Source: Geobacter sp.
Lineage (GTDB): Bacteria; Desulfobacterota; Desulfuromonadia; Geobacterales; Geobacteraceae
DNA length: 64,000 bases
Direction: 5' to 3'
Assembly (NCBI GenBank): GCA_003574885.1
Contig: PJFC01000001.1
Coordinates: 868,001-932,000, forward strand
Translations under genes and position numbers: made by a program
Shown here: piece after piece, positions 32,951 through 41,626 of the stretch
How positions within the stretch are numbered: the first letter of the stretch is position 1
How the letters are laid out: each line of letters opens with the position of its first letter
The notes under the pieces: model-generated
Database searches by the model: none
What the model saw: the letters and a program-made list of their open reading frames with translations, nothing else
What the model was told of the DNA's origin: nothing

Positions 32951-33319
32951 ATGAAGGGATTGGGAGTGATGATGTGTGTGGCGATGCTCTTTACTGCGGG
33001 GTGTGCCACGGAAAGTTTCGTCAAGGAGCAGACGGACCCGATCAGCAGCCGGATTGACAAGCTCGATTCGCGGCTGTCGGGGATTGAGTCGAAGCTCAAT
33101 GACCTGGAGTCGAAGGCGGCGAAGCCCGCGGCAGATCTCGACGCGGTGAAGAATGCGGTTTCTGCTGATGCCCAGAAGGCTGAAGCGGCAGCCAACAAGG
33201 CTGAAGCTGCAGCCAACAAGGCTGAAGCGGCGGCAACCAAGGCGGAAGATGCGGCCAATCGGGCAGATGCTTCAGCCGAGAAGGCGGCAAAGGCATTTGA
33301 GATGCAGCAGAAGAAGTGA
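32951..33319 (+). CDS. Lpp-like lipoprotein with alanine-rich coiled-coil repeats
   Basis: This 122-residue lipoprotein has lipobox LFTAGC with Cys at about 18. A coiled coil follows (ISSRIDKLDSRLSGIESKLNDLESK) and then tandem heptads AEAAANK/AEAAATK encoded by a 21-bp DNA repeat at about 33177-33260. It resembles Lpp/OprI-type murein lipoproteins, trimers that link or space outer membrane and peptidoglycan, and it ends in Lys (QQKK), which could be joined to peptidoglycan. GGGAGGTGGACC precedes the ATG. Confidence 0.82.
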   Translation: MKGLGVMMCVAMLFTAGCATESFVKEQTDPISSRIDKLDSRLSGIESKLNDLESKAAKPAADLDAVKNAVSADAQKAEAAANKAEAAANKAEAAATKAEDAANRADASAEKAAKAFEMQQKK

Positions 33320-33341
33320 CGTCGGAAAGATAACAGCAGAA

Positions 33342-33376
33342 GGGGCCGCGGTGACAGAATGCCGCGGCCTTTTTTT
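33342..33376 (+). terminator. terminator of the Lpp-like gene
   Basis: GGCCGCGG-loop-CCGCGGCC followed by seven T residues. Confidence 0.9.
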
Positions 33377-33434
33377 GTCAAGAAAATGCAAGTGAACGCG
33401 GAGTGACGCTGATAACGTCGGGTAAAACTGAATC

Positions 33435-33537
33435 CTGATTAGCATCGCCTCTTCAGCTAGTCCCTTCTCCCCTTCCCCCTCACCCTAGCCCTCTCCCTCA
33501 AGGGAGAGGGGATGTTTTAGCGTCAGTTGAAAATCAG
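33435..33537. repeat. CCCTCTCCCT-type intergenic palindrome
   Basis: A perfect 10-bp stem CCCTCTCCCT/AGGGAGAGGG (33489-33510) with a 2-nt loop sits inside weaker CTGATT/AATCAG arms. It has the style of the C-rich/G-rich element at 308-417. Confidence 0.6.
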
Positions 33538-33612
33538 CCCTGTTTATTAGAAGACAATTTTTTGGGGGAAATTGCGTAAATCTGCTGTAATTGATGTTGT
33601 CAGCGCTAAAAT

Positions 33613-34491
33613 TCAGCGTGTTATGTCCACAGGTATGCCGCTCTTTTCACGGATCACCTCGCTGACAAGGTTTGTGTTGACCCGTTCCAGAAGCCCCCGC
33701 CGGATCAGAAGCCGTGCCGCAGCTTCCAGATAGTCGATATCTCCCCCACCATCGTTGTGCACTTCCAGGTAAACCCGCCCCCCTTGCTCACCGACCTTGA
33801 CCGGTTCCCGGACGATGGTGACTTGTGTGCCGACCTGCACCAGCCGGAAAAGGCGTGGGATGTCCTCAGGGTAGAGGCGGATGCAGCCGTGGCTTACTTC
33901 CCGTCCCGTCCCCCAGGGGCGGTTGGTGCCGTGAATCAGTATGTCACCCGCGGAAAGACGCAGGGCATGGCTGCCGAGGGGGTTGTCGGGGCCGGGAGGA
34001 ATGACGGCGGGGAGTTCCGGCTTCTCAGTCCTGATGGAGGGGGGAACGTTCCAGGGGGGATTAACAATCTTCTCTATGATGCTGAAGGTGCCGGTGGGGG
34101 TTGCGTGCCCTTCGCTGCCGATGCCGATGGGAAAGGTAGTCACGAGGCTGTTTCCGGCAGCGCGGAAGTGGAGGTAGAGCCGCAGTTCCGACAGGTTGAT
34201 CACGATTCCATCCGTGTCGGCTGCGGCGGGTAAGAGCCAGGCAGTGGGGAGGCTCACTTCTTTGCCGGTGCCGGGTACAAAGGGGTCAAGCCCGGGATTG
34301 GCGGCAACGATTTCGTTGTACCCCAGGTCGTACCGCCGGGCGACTTCCATGAGCGATTCATTTGGTTCCGTCGCATGATGGGTAGGAGTGCCGATAAGCG
34401 CCTGGTCGCCGGGGTAGGCGGCACCGGAGGCAGAGGAGTGGAAAGCAAGAAGGAGAAGTGTCAGCAGTATCAGGCTGATGAAGTCGCGCAT
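33613..34491 (-). CDS. L,D-transpeptidase with LysM-like N-terminus
   Basis: This 292-residue exported protein has a signal peptide ending ASGA. A LysM-like segment (ESLMEVARRYDLGYNEIVAANPGLDPFVPGTGKEV, about 44-78) precedes a YkuD domain from about 95 to 240 with catalytic HGTNRPWGTGREVSHGCIRL, where Cys in SHGCIR is the nucleophile. These enzymes cross-link peptidoglycan or attach lipoproteins such as Lpp to it. An Lpp-like gene lies just upstream on the other strand, a plausible partner. The last 50 residues form a helical tail. Confidence 0.93.
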   Translation of the reverse strand: MRDFISLILLTLLLLAFHSSASGAAYPGDQALIGTPTHHATEPNESLMEVARRYDLGYNEIVAANPGLDPFVPGTGKEVSLPTAWLLPAAADTDGIVINLSELRLYLHFRAAGNSLVTTFPIGIGSEGHATPTGTFSIIEKIVNPPWNVPPSIRTEKPELPAVIPPGPDNPLGSHALRLSAGDILIHGTNRPWGTGREVSHGCIRLYPEDIPRLFRLVQVGTQVTIVREPVKVGEQGGRVYLEVHNDGGGDIDYLEAAARLLIRRGLLERVNTNLVSEVIREKSGIPVDITR

Positions 34492-34544
34492 GGGGGACCC
34501 GTTTTGACAGTTGTTGGACGGATGGCTCGGTTAAATCTGCGAGG

Positions 34545-34685
34545 GGGTGAGCGTCCCGTTCCTCTCAGAGTACCCTCGTTCCGCCGCTGTACGGCTCATT
34601 TCGCGCCGGCCAATTGGCCGGCTTTGCTCCATTTCGTCTACAGCGACTGGCACTCGGGCACATTCGATTCACGGGACACTCACCC
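34545..34685. repeat. 141-bp imperfect palindrome, family A
   Basis: The outer arms GGGTGAGCGTCCCGT (34545-34559) and ACGGGACACTCACCC (34671-34685) pair in 14 of 15 positions. Inner arms CGCTGTA/TACAGCG and a perfect 18-bp centre GCCGGCCAATTGGCCGGC (34605-34622) complete it. It fills the gap after polA. A related element lies at 47653-47822. Confidence 0.7.
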
Positions 34686-34712
34686 GCTCCCGGATGAAAT
34701 TACCCTGTAAAA

Positions 34713-37388
34713 TCAGTGGGCTTCGCTCCAGTTCAAGCCGTAGTTGATATCCACCTTGAGGGGAACCCGGAGCGGGACGGCGTGTTCCATCTCGTGGCGC
34801 ACCAGTTGCTCCATCACCACCTTTTCCGCTTCCGGCACCTCGAACACCAGTTCATCGTGGACCTGCATGATGAGCCGGCTTGCAAGCCCCTCCTTACGCA
34901 TCCGGTTGAACACGTTCACCATCGCCTGCTTGATGATGTCGGCGGCTGAACCCTGGATCGGGTAGTTGATGGCATTTCGCTGGGCGAAGGAGCGGATGTT
35001 GCCGTTGGAACTGGTGATGTCGGGGATCGGGAGACGGCGGCCGAGAAGGGTGGTGACGTATCCCTGTCCTTCCGCCTTTCGCACGCAGGAATCCAGGTAG
35101 GCCATGGCCCCCGCATGCCGCTCTTTGTAGTGGGCGATGAATTCGTCAGCGACCTTGCGCGCCACGCCGAGCTGTTTGGCGAGGCTGAACGCACCTTGGC
35201 CGTAGATGACGCCGAAGTTGATGGTCTTGGCCTGGCGGCGCATCTCGGGAGTGACCATTTCAGGAAAGAGGTCGAATACCTCGCTGGCGGTGCGGGTGTG
35301 GATATCCTCGTCCCGGGCGAAGGCGTCGCAGAAGACCCGGTCCTCCGAGAGGTGGGCCAGGACGCGGAGTTCGATCTGGGAATAGTCGGCGGAGAGGAGG
35401 ACGTGTCCCTCTTCCGCGATGAAGGCGTGACGGATCTGGCGACCCTCCTCGCTCCGGACCGGGATGTTCTGCAGGTTCGGGTCGGAGGAGGAGAGCCGGC
35501 CGGTGTTGGTGACCGCCTGGTTGTAGGAGGTGTGTACCCTGCCGGTGGCGGGATCCACCAGCTTGGGGAGGGCGTCGGTGTAGGTGGACTTCAGCTTGGA
35601 GAGGCTGCGCCAGGTGAGGATCAGCCGGGCGATCTCGTGCTCCTCAGCCAGCCGCTCCAGTTCCTCCACGTTGGTGGACCAGCCGGTTTTGGTCTTGGTT
35701 TTCTTCCCGGTGGGGAGCTTCAACTGCTCGAACAGCATCTCCCCCAGCTGTTTGGGGGAATTGATGTTGAAGGGGCCCGGTGCCAGGGCATGGATGCGCC
35801 CTTCCAGTTCCGCCATCTGCGTCCCGAAACCGGCGGAAAGCCGGGCGAGGAGCGGCAGGTCGAGCTTCACTCCGGCCAGTTCCATCTCAGCCAGGATCTT
35901 CACCAGCGGCATCTCCAGGTCGAAGAAGAGCCGCTCCAGTCCCGCCTCCTTCAGCCGTGGCAGGAAGAGGCGATGAAGGAGGAATGTGGCGTCAGAGTCT
36001 TCGCAGGAGTAGGTAGTTGCCTTCTCCACCGGCACCTGGGCAAAGTTGAGCTGCTCCTTTCCCTTTCCTGTTACCTCCGTATAGGAGATCATCTTGTGGT
36101 CGAGATGCTCCACCGACAGGGAGTCGAGCCCCTGACTGGTACGGGCAGGATTGAGGAGGTAGGCGGCGAGCATAGTGTCGCACCAGATACCCTCCATCTC
36201 CACGCCGTTCACCCGGAGCACTTGGTAGTCGTACTTCAGATTCTGGCCGATCTTGGGGTGGGCCGGGTCGGTGAGAAGGGGTGCTAATTGCTTAAGTACC
36301 TCCGCCCGGTCGAGTTGGTCCGGTGCGCCGGGGTAACGGTGAGCTACCGGGATGTAGGCCGCCTCATGCTCCTTGCAGCTCACCGAAATGCCGACAATTT
36401 CCGCTTCCAGGGGGTTGAGGCTCGTGGTCTCCAGGTCGACGGCGAAGGCGGGGGCTTCCGTCAACTCCGCCATGAGCCGGTCGAACGAAGTCTGGTCGAG
36501 AATGGCCCGGTACTGCTCGGTGGAAAGGGTGGCGGTGCTGGTCAGTTCCTTCATGAGGGTGGTGAAGCCGTACTCTTTGAACAGCTCGGCAAGCCGCTTG
36601 TTGTCGGGCGGAGAAAGGGTGAAGTCCTCCAACCGGTAGTGGATGGGAACCTGGCAGTCGATGGTGGCGAGCCGGCGCGACAGCCGGGCCTGCTCGGCGA
36701 ACTCCCGCAGTTTCTCCCCCATCTTCCCTTTTACCTCGCCTGCCCTTGCCAGAACCTCGTCCAGAGTGCCGAACTCCTGGATCAGCTTGATGGCGGTCTT
36801 CTCGCCGATGCCGGGGACGCCGGGAATGTTGTCCGACGTGTCGCCAGCCAGCCCCAGGATGTCGATCACCCGGTCCGGCCCGACGCCGAAGCGCTCCTCC
36901 ACGTCCCTGATTCCTGAGGACTTCTCCTTCATGGTGTCGAGAAGGGTAACCCGGTCACTCACGATCTGCATCAGGTCCTTGTCCCCCGTCACCACGACGG
37001 TGGCAAGCCCTTCCCGTTCGCAGTGGCGGGCGATGGTGCCGATGATGTCGTCCGCCTCGAAGCCGGCCAGTTCCAGCGCCGGGATGTTGAAGGCACGGAC
37101 CATCTCCTTGATGGGGGCTATCTGGGGAATCAGGTCATCGGGCATGGCTGACCGGTTGGCCTTGTACTCCGGGTAGATCTCGGTCCGGAAGGTGACCCGC
37201 CCCACGTCGAACACCACTGCCACATGCTCCGGCTTCCGGTCCTTCAGCACCTTCAGCAGCATCTGGGTGAAGCCGTAGAGGGCGTTGGTCGGGAATCCGG
37301 TCGGGGAGGAAAGGTGGCGGATGGCGTAGTAGGCGCGGTAGATGTAGGAGGAGCCGTCGATGAGGTAGAGGGTGGGTTGTTCAGCCAT
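34713..37388 (-). CDS. polA: DNA polymerase I
   Basis: This 891-residue enzyme has all three domains. The 5'-3' exonuclease (about 1-290) has LIDGSSYIYRAYYA, VVTGDKDLMQIV and the helix-hairpin-helix GVPGIGEKTA. The 3'-5' proofreading domain (about 300-490) has AFAVDLETTSLN, so the metal-binding DxE is intact. The polymerase (about 500-891) has the DYSQIELRVLAHLS metal site, the O-helix RRQAKTINFGVIYGQG and QVHDELVFEV. It removes RNA primers and fills repair gaps. GAGGGG precedes the ATG, 3 bp after a DUF4177 gene. Confidence 0.98.
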   Translation of the reverse strand: MAEQPTLYLIDGSSYIYRAYYAIRHLSSPTGFPTNALYGFTQMLLKVLKDRKPEHVAVVFDVGRVTFRTEIYPEYKANRSAMPDDLIPQIAPIKEMVRAFNIPALELAGFEADDIIGTIARHCEREGLATVVVTGDKDLMQIVSDRVTLLDTMKEKSSGIRDVEERFGVGPDRVIDILGLAGDTSDNIPGVPGIGEKTAIKLIQEFGTLDEVLARAGEVKGKMGEKLREFAEQARLSRRLATIDCQVPIHYRLEDFTLSPPDNKRLAELFKEYGFTTLMKELTSTATLSTEQYRAILDQTSFDRLMAELTEAPAFAVDLETTSLNPLEAEIVGISVSCKEHEAAYIPVAHRYPGAPDQLDRAEVLKQLAPLLTDPAHPKIGQNLKYDYQVLRVNGVEMEGIWCDTMLAAYLLNPARTSQGLDSLSVEHLDHKMISYTEVTGKGKEQLNFAQVPVEKATTYSCEDSDATFLLHRLFLPRLKEAGLERLFFDLEMPLVKILAEMELAGVKLDLPLLARLSAGFGTQMAELEGRIHALAPGPFNINSPKQLGEMLFEQLKLPTGKKTKTKTGWSTNVEELERLAEEHEIARLILTWRSLSKLKSTYTDALPKLVDPATGRVHTSYNQAVTNTGRLSSSDPNLQNIPVRSEEGRQIRHAFIAEEGHVLLSADYSQIELRVLAHLSEDRVFCDAFARDEDIHTRTASEVFDLFPEMVTPEMRRQAKTINFGVIYGQGAFSLAKQLGVARKVADEFIAHYKERHAGAMAYLDSCVRKAEGQGYVTTLLGRRLPIPDITSSNGNIRSFAQRNAINYPIQGSAADIIKQAMVNVFNRMRKEGLASRLIMQVHDELVFEVPEAEKVVMEQLVRHEMEHAVPLRVPLKVDINYGLNWSEAH

Positions 37389-37391
37389 GTC

Positions 37392-37565
37392 TTACCCCTC
37401 TTCCCGGGTGAAGATGACGAAGGCCATGGAGGGGCGTTTGCTGGACTCGCGCATGGCGAAGTGGAGGCCGTCGAAGCGCCATCCCTCGTTGGTCAGTTCG
37501 TTGAGTGCTGTCTCGATAGTATCTTCAGTAACGGAATTGATTTCAACGACCTTGTATTTCAGCAC
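37392..37565 (-). CDS. small DUF4177-like protein upstream of polA
   Basis: This 57-codon frame starts with GTG at 37565 after AGGTGTGCC. The product (LKYKVVEINSVTEDTIETALNELTNEGWRFDGL split as strand-helix-strand) matches the small DUF4177 fold, in which the NEGWR turn is diagnostic. It ends FVIFTREEG, the expected last strand. Function is unknown. The stop lies three bases before the polA ATG, so the two are co-translated. Confidence 0.75.
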   Translation of the reverse strand: MLKYKVVEINSVTEDTIETALNELTNEGWRFDGLHFAMRESSKRPSMAFVIFTREEG

Positions 37566-37668
37566 GGCACACCTCTTGGCTGGATTTATCCGGCATATTA
37601 GCCCATCTCCGGCCGCTCTTCAAGGGGAATAACCGCCGATCTACGGCCTGCGGGCCACGCAGAAAAAT

Positions 37669-37720
37669 TTAACCATTTTAATGGGTTAACGGTTGCAACG
37701 GGGGGTGAGTCTGCTAGACT
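37669..37720 (+). promoter_or_regulatory. promoter with flanking inverted repeat
   Basis: TTGCAA (37693-37698) and TAGACT (37715-37720) are 16 bp apart. TTAACC-N9-GGTTAA (37669-37689) abuts the -35 and may bind a regulator. Confidence 0.5.
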
Positions 37721-37806
37721 TGGGACAAAAGAAAGGAGGTTCATCAGACAATCGTGCAACCGGCCGGGATCATCCATGTCTCAACCTTAACCAAAGGGGT
37801 GTCCGT

Positions 37807-37980
37807 ATGATGAAGAACGAAGCTGAAGTGATCGAAAGCCTGGCAAACGAGATGGAAGTGGTATTGGAAAACGACTATGAGAAGAAGGATATGAAGGAGA
37901 AGCGGGCCGTGACGAAATCGGCACTGTACGACGGCTCCAAAAAACTGAAACACAGCATTCCCAAAGGAAAACGGGTCTAA
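37807..37980 (+). CDS. small charged hypothetical protein
   Basis: This 57-residue soluble protein begins MMKNEAEVIESLANEMEVVLENDYEKKD, an acidic helix, and ends with a basic tail KKLKHSIPKGKRV. ATG 37807 follows AAAGGGGTGTCCGT. It has a clear promoter and a strong terminator, so it is expressed as a single unit. The mixed acidic/basic layout suggests a nucleic-acid or partner-binding peptide, but I recognise no family. Confidence 0.6.
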   Translation: MMKNEAEVIESLANEMEVVLENDYEKKDMKEKRAVTKSALYDGSKKLKHSIPKGKRV

Positions 37981-38021
37981 CGAAGCCGGATCGACTTTCC
38001 GAGGGGACAAAGAAACGCATA

Positions 38022-38064
38022 AAAGGGGGGGAGAAACCGGGTTTCTCTCCCCCCTTGATTTTTT
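38022..38064 (+). terminator. terminator of the small charged protein gene
   Basis: AAGGGGGGGAGAAAC pairs with GTTTCTCTCCCCCCTT, followed by GATTTTTT. The stem also precedes the hsp20 gene. Confidence 0.88.
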
Positions 38065-38123
38065 GCCGCGAGTTCTTATCTTGGTATCGAAGATGAAACT
38101 ATTTTCCCAGGAGGTAACAAACC

Positions 38124-38567
38124 ATGGCAATCGTCAAGTACAATCCGTTTCGTGATCTGAGGACCATGCAGGATCAGATGAGCCGTCTGCTCGACCAGGC
38201 CTGGAGCCGGGAGAGCGGCGAGGAACTGCGGGAAGGGCTCTGGCAGCCGGCAGTGGATATCTACGAGGATGAGACGTCGGTGGTCATCAAGGCCGAGGTG
38301 CCGGGGATCGACCAGAACGACATTGAGGTGCGGATCGAGGACAACACCCTTACCCTCAGGGGTGAGCGGAAGCATGACACGACCGTCCAGAAGGAGAATT
38401 ACCACCGGGTGGAACGGTACTACGGCTCGTTCCAGCGCAGCTTCGCCCTCCCTCACACCATTGACCAGGGAAATGTCCAGGCCACTTGCGAGAAGGGGAT
38501 ACTGACCGTGACGCTGCCGAAGAGGGAGGAGACGAAGCCGAAGCAGATCAAGGTCGAAGTGAAATAA
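38124..38567 (+). CDS. small heat shock protein, Hsp20/alpha-crystallin family
   Basis: This 147-residue chaperone opens IVKYNPFRDLRTMQDQMSRLL and has the alpha-crystallin domain from about 45 to 135 (VDIYEDETSVVIKAEVPGI, DIEVRIEDNTLTLRGERK, YGSFQRSFALPHTID). The C-terminal strand CEKGILTVTLPKRE gives the conserved GxLTVxxPK. It lacks an obvious IxI tail. It holds unfolded proteins without ATP. GGAGG precedes the ATG. A class-A2 palindrome begins right after the stop. Confidence 0.95.
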   Translation: MAIVKYNPFRDLRTMQDQMSRLLDQAWSRESGEELREGLWQPAVDIYEDETSVVIKAEVPGIDQNDIEVRIEDNTLTLRGERKHDTTVQKENYHRVERYYGSFQRSFALPHTIDQGNVQATCEKGILTVTLPKREETKPKQIKVEVK

Positions 38568-38934
38568 CGCAACGCCACATTTGAGCGCTACCGGCGTTGG
38601 CGCGTCGTCAGTTCCTCGACGTACCATCAGTACGCCTCGTCGCTTCCTCCTTGCCGCCTTGGTATCATCTCAAATCTGTCATTGAGTGCAGAAACGGGGC
38701 GTGGGAGAGAATTCTAGCTGATGCCAGGAGAAAAAAAGGGGACGGATTTGTTGATCCGCCTCCTTCTTTGTTTAGCAGGTAAAGATTTTACGGGAAACGA
38801 GGGATTTTGTGGCCTGGCAAGGAAAGCGAGGACCGGCGCGGAGGCGTAGTACCCACAAACCGGGCATAAACAGCGCTACGTCGAGGAGCCGCCGCCGCGC
38901 CAACGCCGCAGATGGGCGTTTTTCAATGCGAACA
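38568..38934. other. gap between hsp20 and larE, repeats only
   Basis: About 370 bp without a gene. It holds the palindrome at 38578-38675, a weak terminator-like stem at 38732-38768 and GC-rich repeat words up to 38930. Confidence 0.6.
38578..38675. repeat. 98-bp imperfect palindrome downstream of hsp20
   Basis: Outer ATTTGAG/CTCAAAT arms, inner TACCGGCG and CGCCTTGGTA segments, and a tip of GTAC-CATCA-GTAC form a long stem. A second GC-rich stretch with similar GGCGTAG and CGCTACG words lies at about 38835-38910. Confidence 0.55.
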
Positions 38935-39735
38935 CTACTCGTTCATGCTGCCGGTCCGGTATCCTTGCAAATCCACCGCCACATAGGTGAATCCTGCCTC
39001 CTTGACGGCCGCCACTACCTCCCGGCGCAGGGCAGGGTCGAGCAGTCGCTCGATCTCTTCTTCTCCCAGCTCGATCCGGGCAGTCTCTCCGTGGAACCGG
39101 ACCCGGTAGGTCCGGAATCCTTTTTCCTTGAGGAATTCCTCGCAGGCTTCCACCATCCGGAGCCGTTCCGGCGTGATCTCTACCCCGAAAGGGAAGCGGC
39201 TGGCGAGGCAGGCGTAGGGTTGCTTGTCCCAGGTGGGGAGCCCCAGTTCACGGGAGAGCTGGCGGATCTCCTCTTTGGAAAGCCCCGCCTCAAGGAGCGG
39301 GCTCCGGACGTTCAGCTCCGCCAGTGCCCGGCGCCCCGGCCGGTAGTCCCCCAGGTCGTCGGTGTTGCTCCCATCCGCGATGACGGCGAAGCCGAGTTCT
39401 TTTGCCCGGTCAATGCAGAGGTGGAACAGCTCCTTCTTGCAGTGGTAGCAGCGGTCCCTGGGGTTACCGGCAAAACCGGGAATCTCCAGTTCATTGGACT
39501 CCACCACGATCTGCCGGGAGCCGATCTCTCTGGCAAGGGTCACTGCTGCCTGGAATTCGGACTCCGGATAGGTGGGTGAGGTGGCGGTGATGGCACCGGC
39601 TTGCTCCCCCAGGAGGTCATGGGCCACCCGCAGGAGAAAGGTGGAATCCACCCCGCCAGAAAAAGCGACCAGCACCGATCCCATCTCCGTAAGGATTTCC
39701 TTCAGCCGTTCATATTTTTCGTGTAGCTCGTCCAT
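38935..39735 (-). CDS. larE: LarE-type ATP-dependent sacrificial sulfur transferase
   Basis: This 266-residue PP-loop enzyme has SGGVDST at 26-32 and the segment RDRCYHCKKELF at 94-105. Cys176 is in PYACLASRF, the position of the sulfur-donor cysteine in Lactiplantibacillus LarE. LarE converts a pyridinium dicarboxylate to the thiocarboxylate of the nickel-pincer cofactor of lactate racemase. larA, larB and larC are not in the window, so the cofactor use is open. The extra cysteines near 96-99 might hold an Fe-S cluster as in non-sacrificial LarE forms. GAGG lies 10 nt before the ATG. Confidence 0.9.
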   Translation of the reverse strand: MDELHEKYERLKEILTEMGSVLVAFSGGVDSTFLLRVAHDLLGEQAGAITATSPTYPESEFQAAVTLAREIGSRQIVVESNELEIPGFAGNPRDRCYHCKKELFHLCIDRAKELGFAVIADGSNTDDLGDYRPGRRALAELNVRSPLLEAGLSKEEIRQLSRELGLPTWDKQPYACLASRFPFGVEITPERLRMVEACEEFLKEKGFRTYRVRFHGETARIELGEEEIERLLDPALRREVVAAVKEAGFTYVAVDLQGYRTGSMNE

Positions 39736-39788
39736 TAATTAAAGACCTCGACGCAGAGACTTCAAGACGCAAAGAAAAAAGAAAAAAG

Positions 39789-39833
39789 AAAAAACCCGTG
39801 GGAATATCAGGTGTCAGATGTTCTGGGTTTTTT
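39789..39833 (-). terminator. terminator of cysK
   Basis: AAAAAACCC and GGGTTTTTT pair over a 27-nt loop. On the minus strand the stem ends in six T residues. The DNA lies within a longer inverted repeat of GACGCAAAG/GCGTCTTTG words. Confidence 0.6.
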
Positions 39834-39869
39834 CGCGTCTTTGCGCCTTTGCGTCGCTAAGATTCTGGA

Positions 39870-40793
39870 TTAGTCGAAAACGCCGGTTGAGAGGTATCTC
39901 TCCCCCGTATCGCAGAGAATCGTCACGACATTCTTCCCCGGCCCGAGCCGTCTGGCCAGCTGGAGGGCGGCGAAGACGTTGGCGCCTGACGATATTCCCG
40001 CCAGAAGCCCTTCCTGCCGTGCAATGTGGCTGGTGGTGGTGTAGGCGTCCGCGTCGCTTACCCGGATCACCTCGCTGTAGATAGTGCGGTTCAGGACATC
40101 GGGGACGAAGCCGGCGCCGATCCCCTGGATCTTGTGGCTGCCCGGCGCTCCGCCGGAGAGGACGGGCGAACTTGCCGGTTCAACGGCGGCGATGATGATC
40201 GCCGGGTTATGCTGCTTCAACACCTCTCCGACGCCGGTTATGGTGCCGCCGGTGCCGATCCCCGTGACGAATCCGTCGATTGTCCGGATGCCGAGTGCGG
40301 AGACGATCTCCGGGCCGGTGGTTCGCCGGTGTACCTCGGGATTGGCAGGGTTCGTGAACTGCTGCATCATCAGGTAGCCGTGGGTGGTTACCAGCTCTTC
40401 CGCCTTCTTGACGGCGCCGTGCATACCCTGGACGCCGGGAGTAAGGATCAGTTCGGCGCCATAGGCTGCAAGAAGCCGACGTCGCTCGACGGTCATGGTG
40501 TCGGGCATGGTGAGGACCAGCTTGTACCCCTTGATTGCGCAGATCATGGAGAGGCCGATGCCGGTGTTGCCGCTGGTCGGTTCCACCACCGTTGCTCCCG
40601 GCCTGAGTCGGCCGTCCTTTTCCGCTGCCTCTATCATGGCGAGGCATATCCGGTCTTTGATGCTGCCACCGGGGTTGAAAAATTCTGCTTTGGCGTAAAT
40701 GGCCGCCGATTCGGGCCCTTCCAGATGGGCCAGGCGCAAAAGGGGAGTGTTGCCGATTTGCTCAGTGGTGGTTTGGCTGGCAAAAAAGGGCAT
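39870..40793 (-). CDS. cysK: cysteine synthase A (O-acetylserine sulfhydrylase)
   Basis: This 307-residue PLP enzyme has Lys46 in NPGGSIKDR, which binds the cofactor, the substrate loop EPTSGNTGIGLS, the phosphate cup GIGTGGTITGVGE, and the late GISSGANVFAAL. It makes cysteine from O-acetylserine and sulfide. AAGGA eight bases upstream supports ATG 40793; an earlier ATG at 40811 overlaps the Rrf2 stop. The Rrf2 gene immediately upstream is the likely regulator. Confidence 0.95.
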   Translation of the reverse strand: MPFFASQTTTEQIGNTPLLRLAHLEGPESAAIYAKAEFFNPGGSIKDRICLAMIEAAEKDGRLRPGATVVEPTSGNTGIGLSMICAIKGYKLVLTMPDTMTVERRRLLAAYGAELILTPGVQGMHGAVKKAEELVTTHGYLMMQQFTNPANPEVHRRTTGPEIVSALGIRTIDGFVTGIGTGGTITGVGEVLKQHNPAIIIAAVEPASSPVLSGGAPGSHKIQGIGAGFVPDVLNRTIYSEVIRVSDADAYTTTSHIARQEGLLAGISSGANVFAALQLARRLGPGKNVVTILCDTGERYLSTGVFD

Positions 40794-40807
40794 GTGAGTT
40801 CCTTGCG

Positions 40808-41275
40808 TCATATGTAGTAGACGAAGCGGTGGTCCTGCTCCTTCTTTACTCCCATGGACTGCCCCCGTTCACAGAGGTCCTTCAGGGTCAGTTTTCCCAG
40901 GTAGTCGTTGAGCAGCGTGCCAGCCTCATTCCATATGATCTGGGTTACGCAGTGGCCGCTGAAGGTGCAGCTCTCTTTCTTTTTCCTCTTGTTTGCCGCG
41001 CATTCCACCAGCATCACGTCACCTTCGGTCGCCTGGATAATCTCCTGGACCGTTATCAGTTCCGGACTGCGGGAAAGGTAGTACCCCCCCTGTGGGCCCC
41101 GTTTGCTTTTCAGAATGCCACTTTTCTTCAGATTCTGGAATATCTGTTCCAGATAGCGGGGGGATATCTCCTGGCGGCGGGAAATGTCCTGGATCTGGGT
41201 AGGTGACATGCCGGAATTGTAGGCAATGTCAAAGAGGGCACGCAGCCCGTACCTGCTTTTGGTTGATAGTCGCAT
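40808..41275 (-). CDS. Rrf2 family transcription regulator (IscR/CymR-like)
   Basis: This 155-residue winged-helix regulator opens MRLSTKSRYGLRALFDIAYN, with the wing/recognition portion SPRYLEQIFQNLKKSGILKSKRGPQGGYYL. Three cysteines (ECAANK, ESC and GHC, spaced 10 and 5 residues apart) lie in the position of the IscR [2Fe-2S] ligands, so cluster sensing is possible, although spacing differs from IscR. The neighbouring cysK, overlapping in frame, suggests control of cysteine synthesis as with CymR. GAGGTGCACCC precedes ATG 41275. Confidence 0.92.
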   Translation of the reverse strand: MRLSTKSRYGLRALFDIAYNSGMSPTQIQDISRRQEISPRYLEQIFQNLKKSGILKSKRGPQGGYYLSRSPELITVQEIIQATEGDVMLVECAANKRKKKESCTFSGHCVTQIIWNEAGTLLNDYLGKLTLKDLCERGQSMGVKKEQDHRFVYYI

Positions 41276-41626
41276 GGGTGCACCTCGCATGGGAGTTGCC
41301 TACAATTTACAATACTTTATTTTTATTATCAACAAAATGGCGCCCGCTCTCCGGCTGTTTACCACAACTTTACTGCCCTATCCGTTTTTGCGCTGCAACA
41401 TTTCTTGTGATAGTATTTAGTTTGCCCGCAATTCGCTGGGCAATTTTTTCGGGATTCCCCGTTATTTGACGGGACAGGATGCTGTTTGTCCCTGGCAAAA
41501 TCCTCGATGCATACGCATAAACGTTCTTATTCTCAGCGGTTGCGGTTCCCCCATCCGTCTGGCGCGGTTATTGAATATTGCATATTAATAAATTGCTGCA
41601 ATGCAAGCTGGTTAACGAGGAGAGTC
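41276..41626. other. divergent intergenic region
   Basis: 350 bp between the Rrf2 gene and the TPR gene. It has an AT-rich stretch at 41300-41340 likely to hold the Rrf2 promoter and operator. No gene, hairpin or repeat is evident in it. Confidence 0.5.

Noticed and set aside
39751-39860. Mobile element scar at the GACGCAAAG/GCGTCTTTG inverted words
   Set aside because: Common intergenic simple words in proteobacteria and compatible with a terminator; no transposase or target duplication seen.
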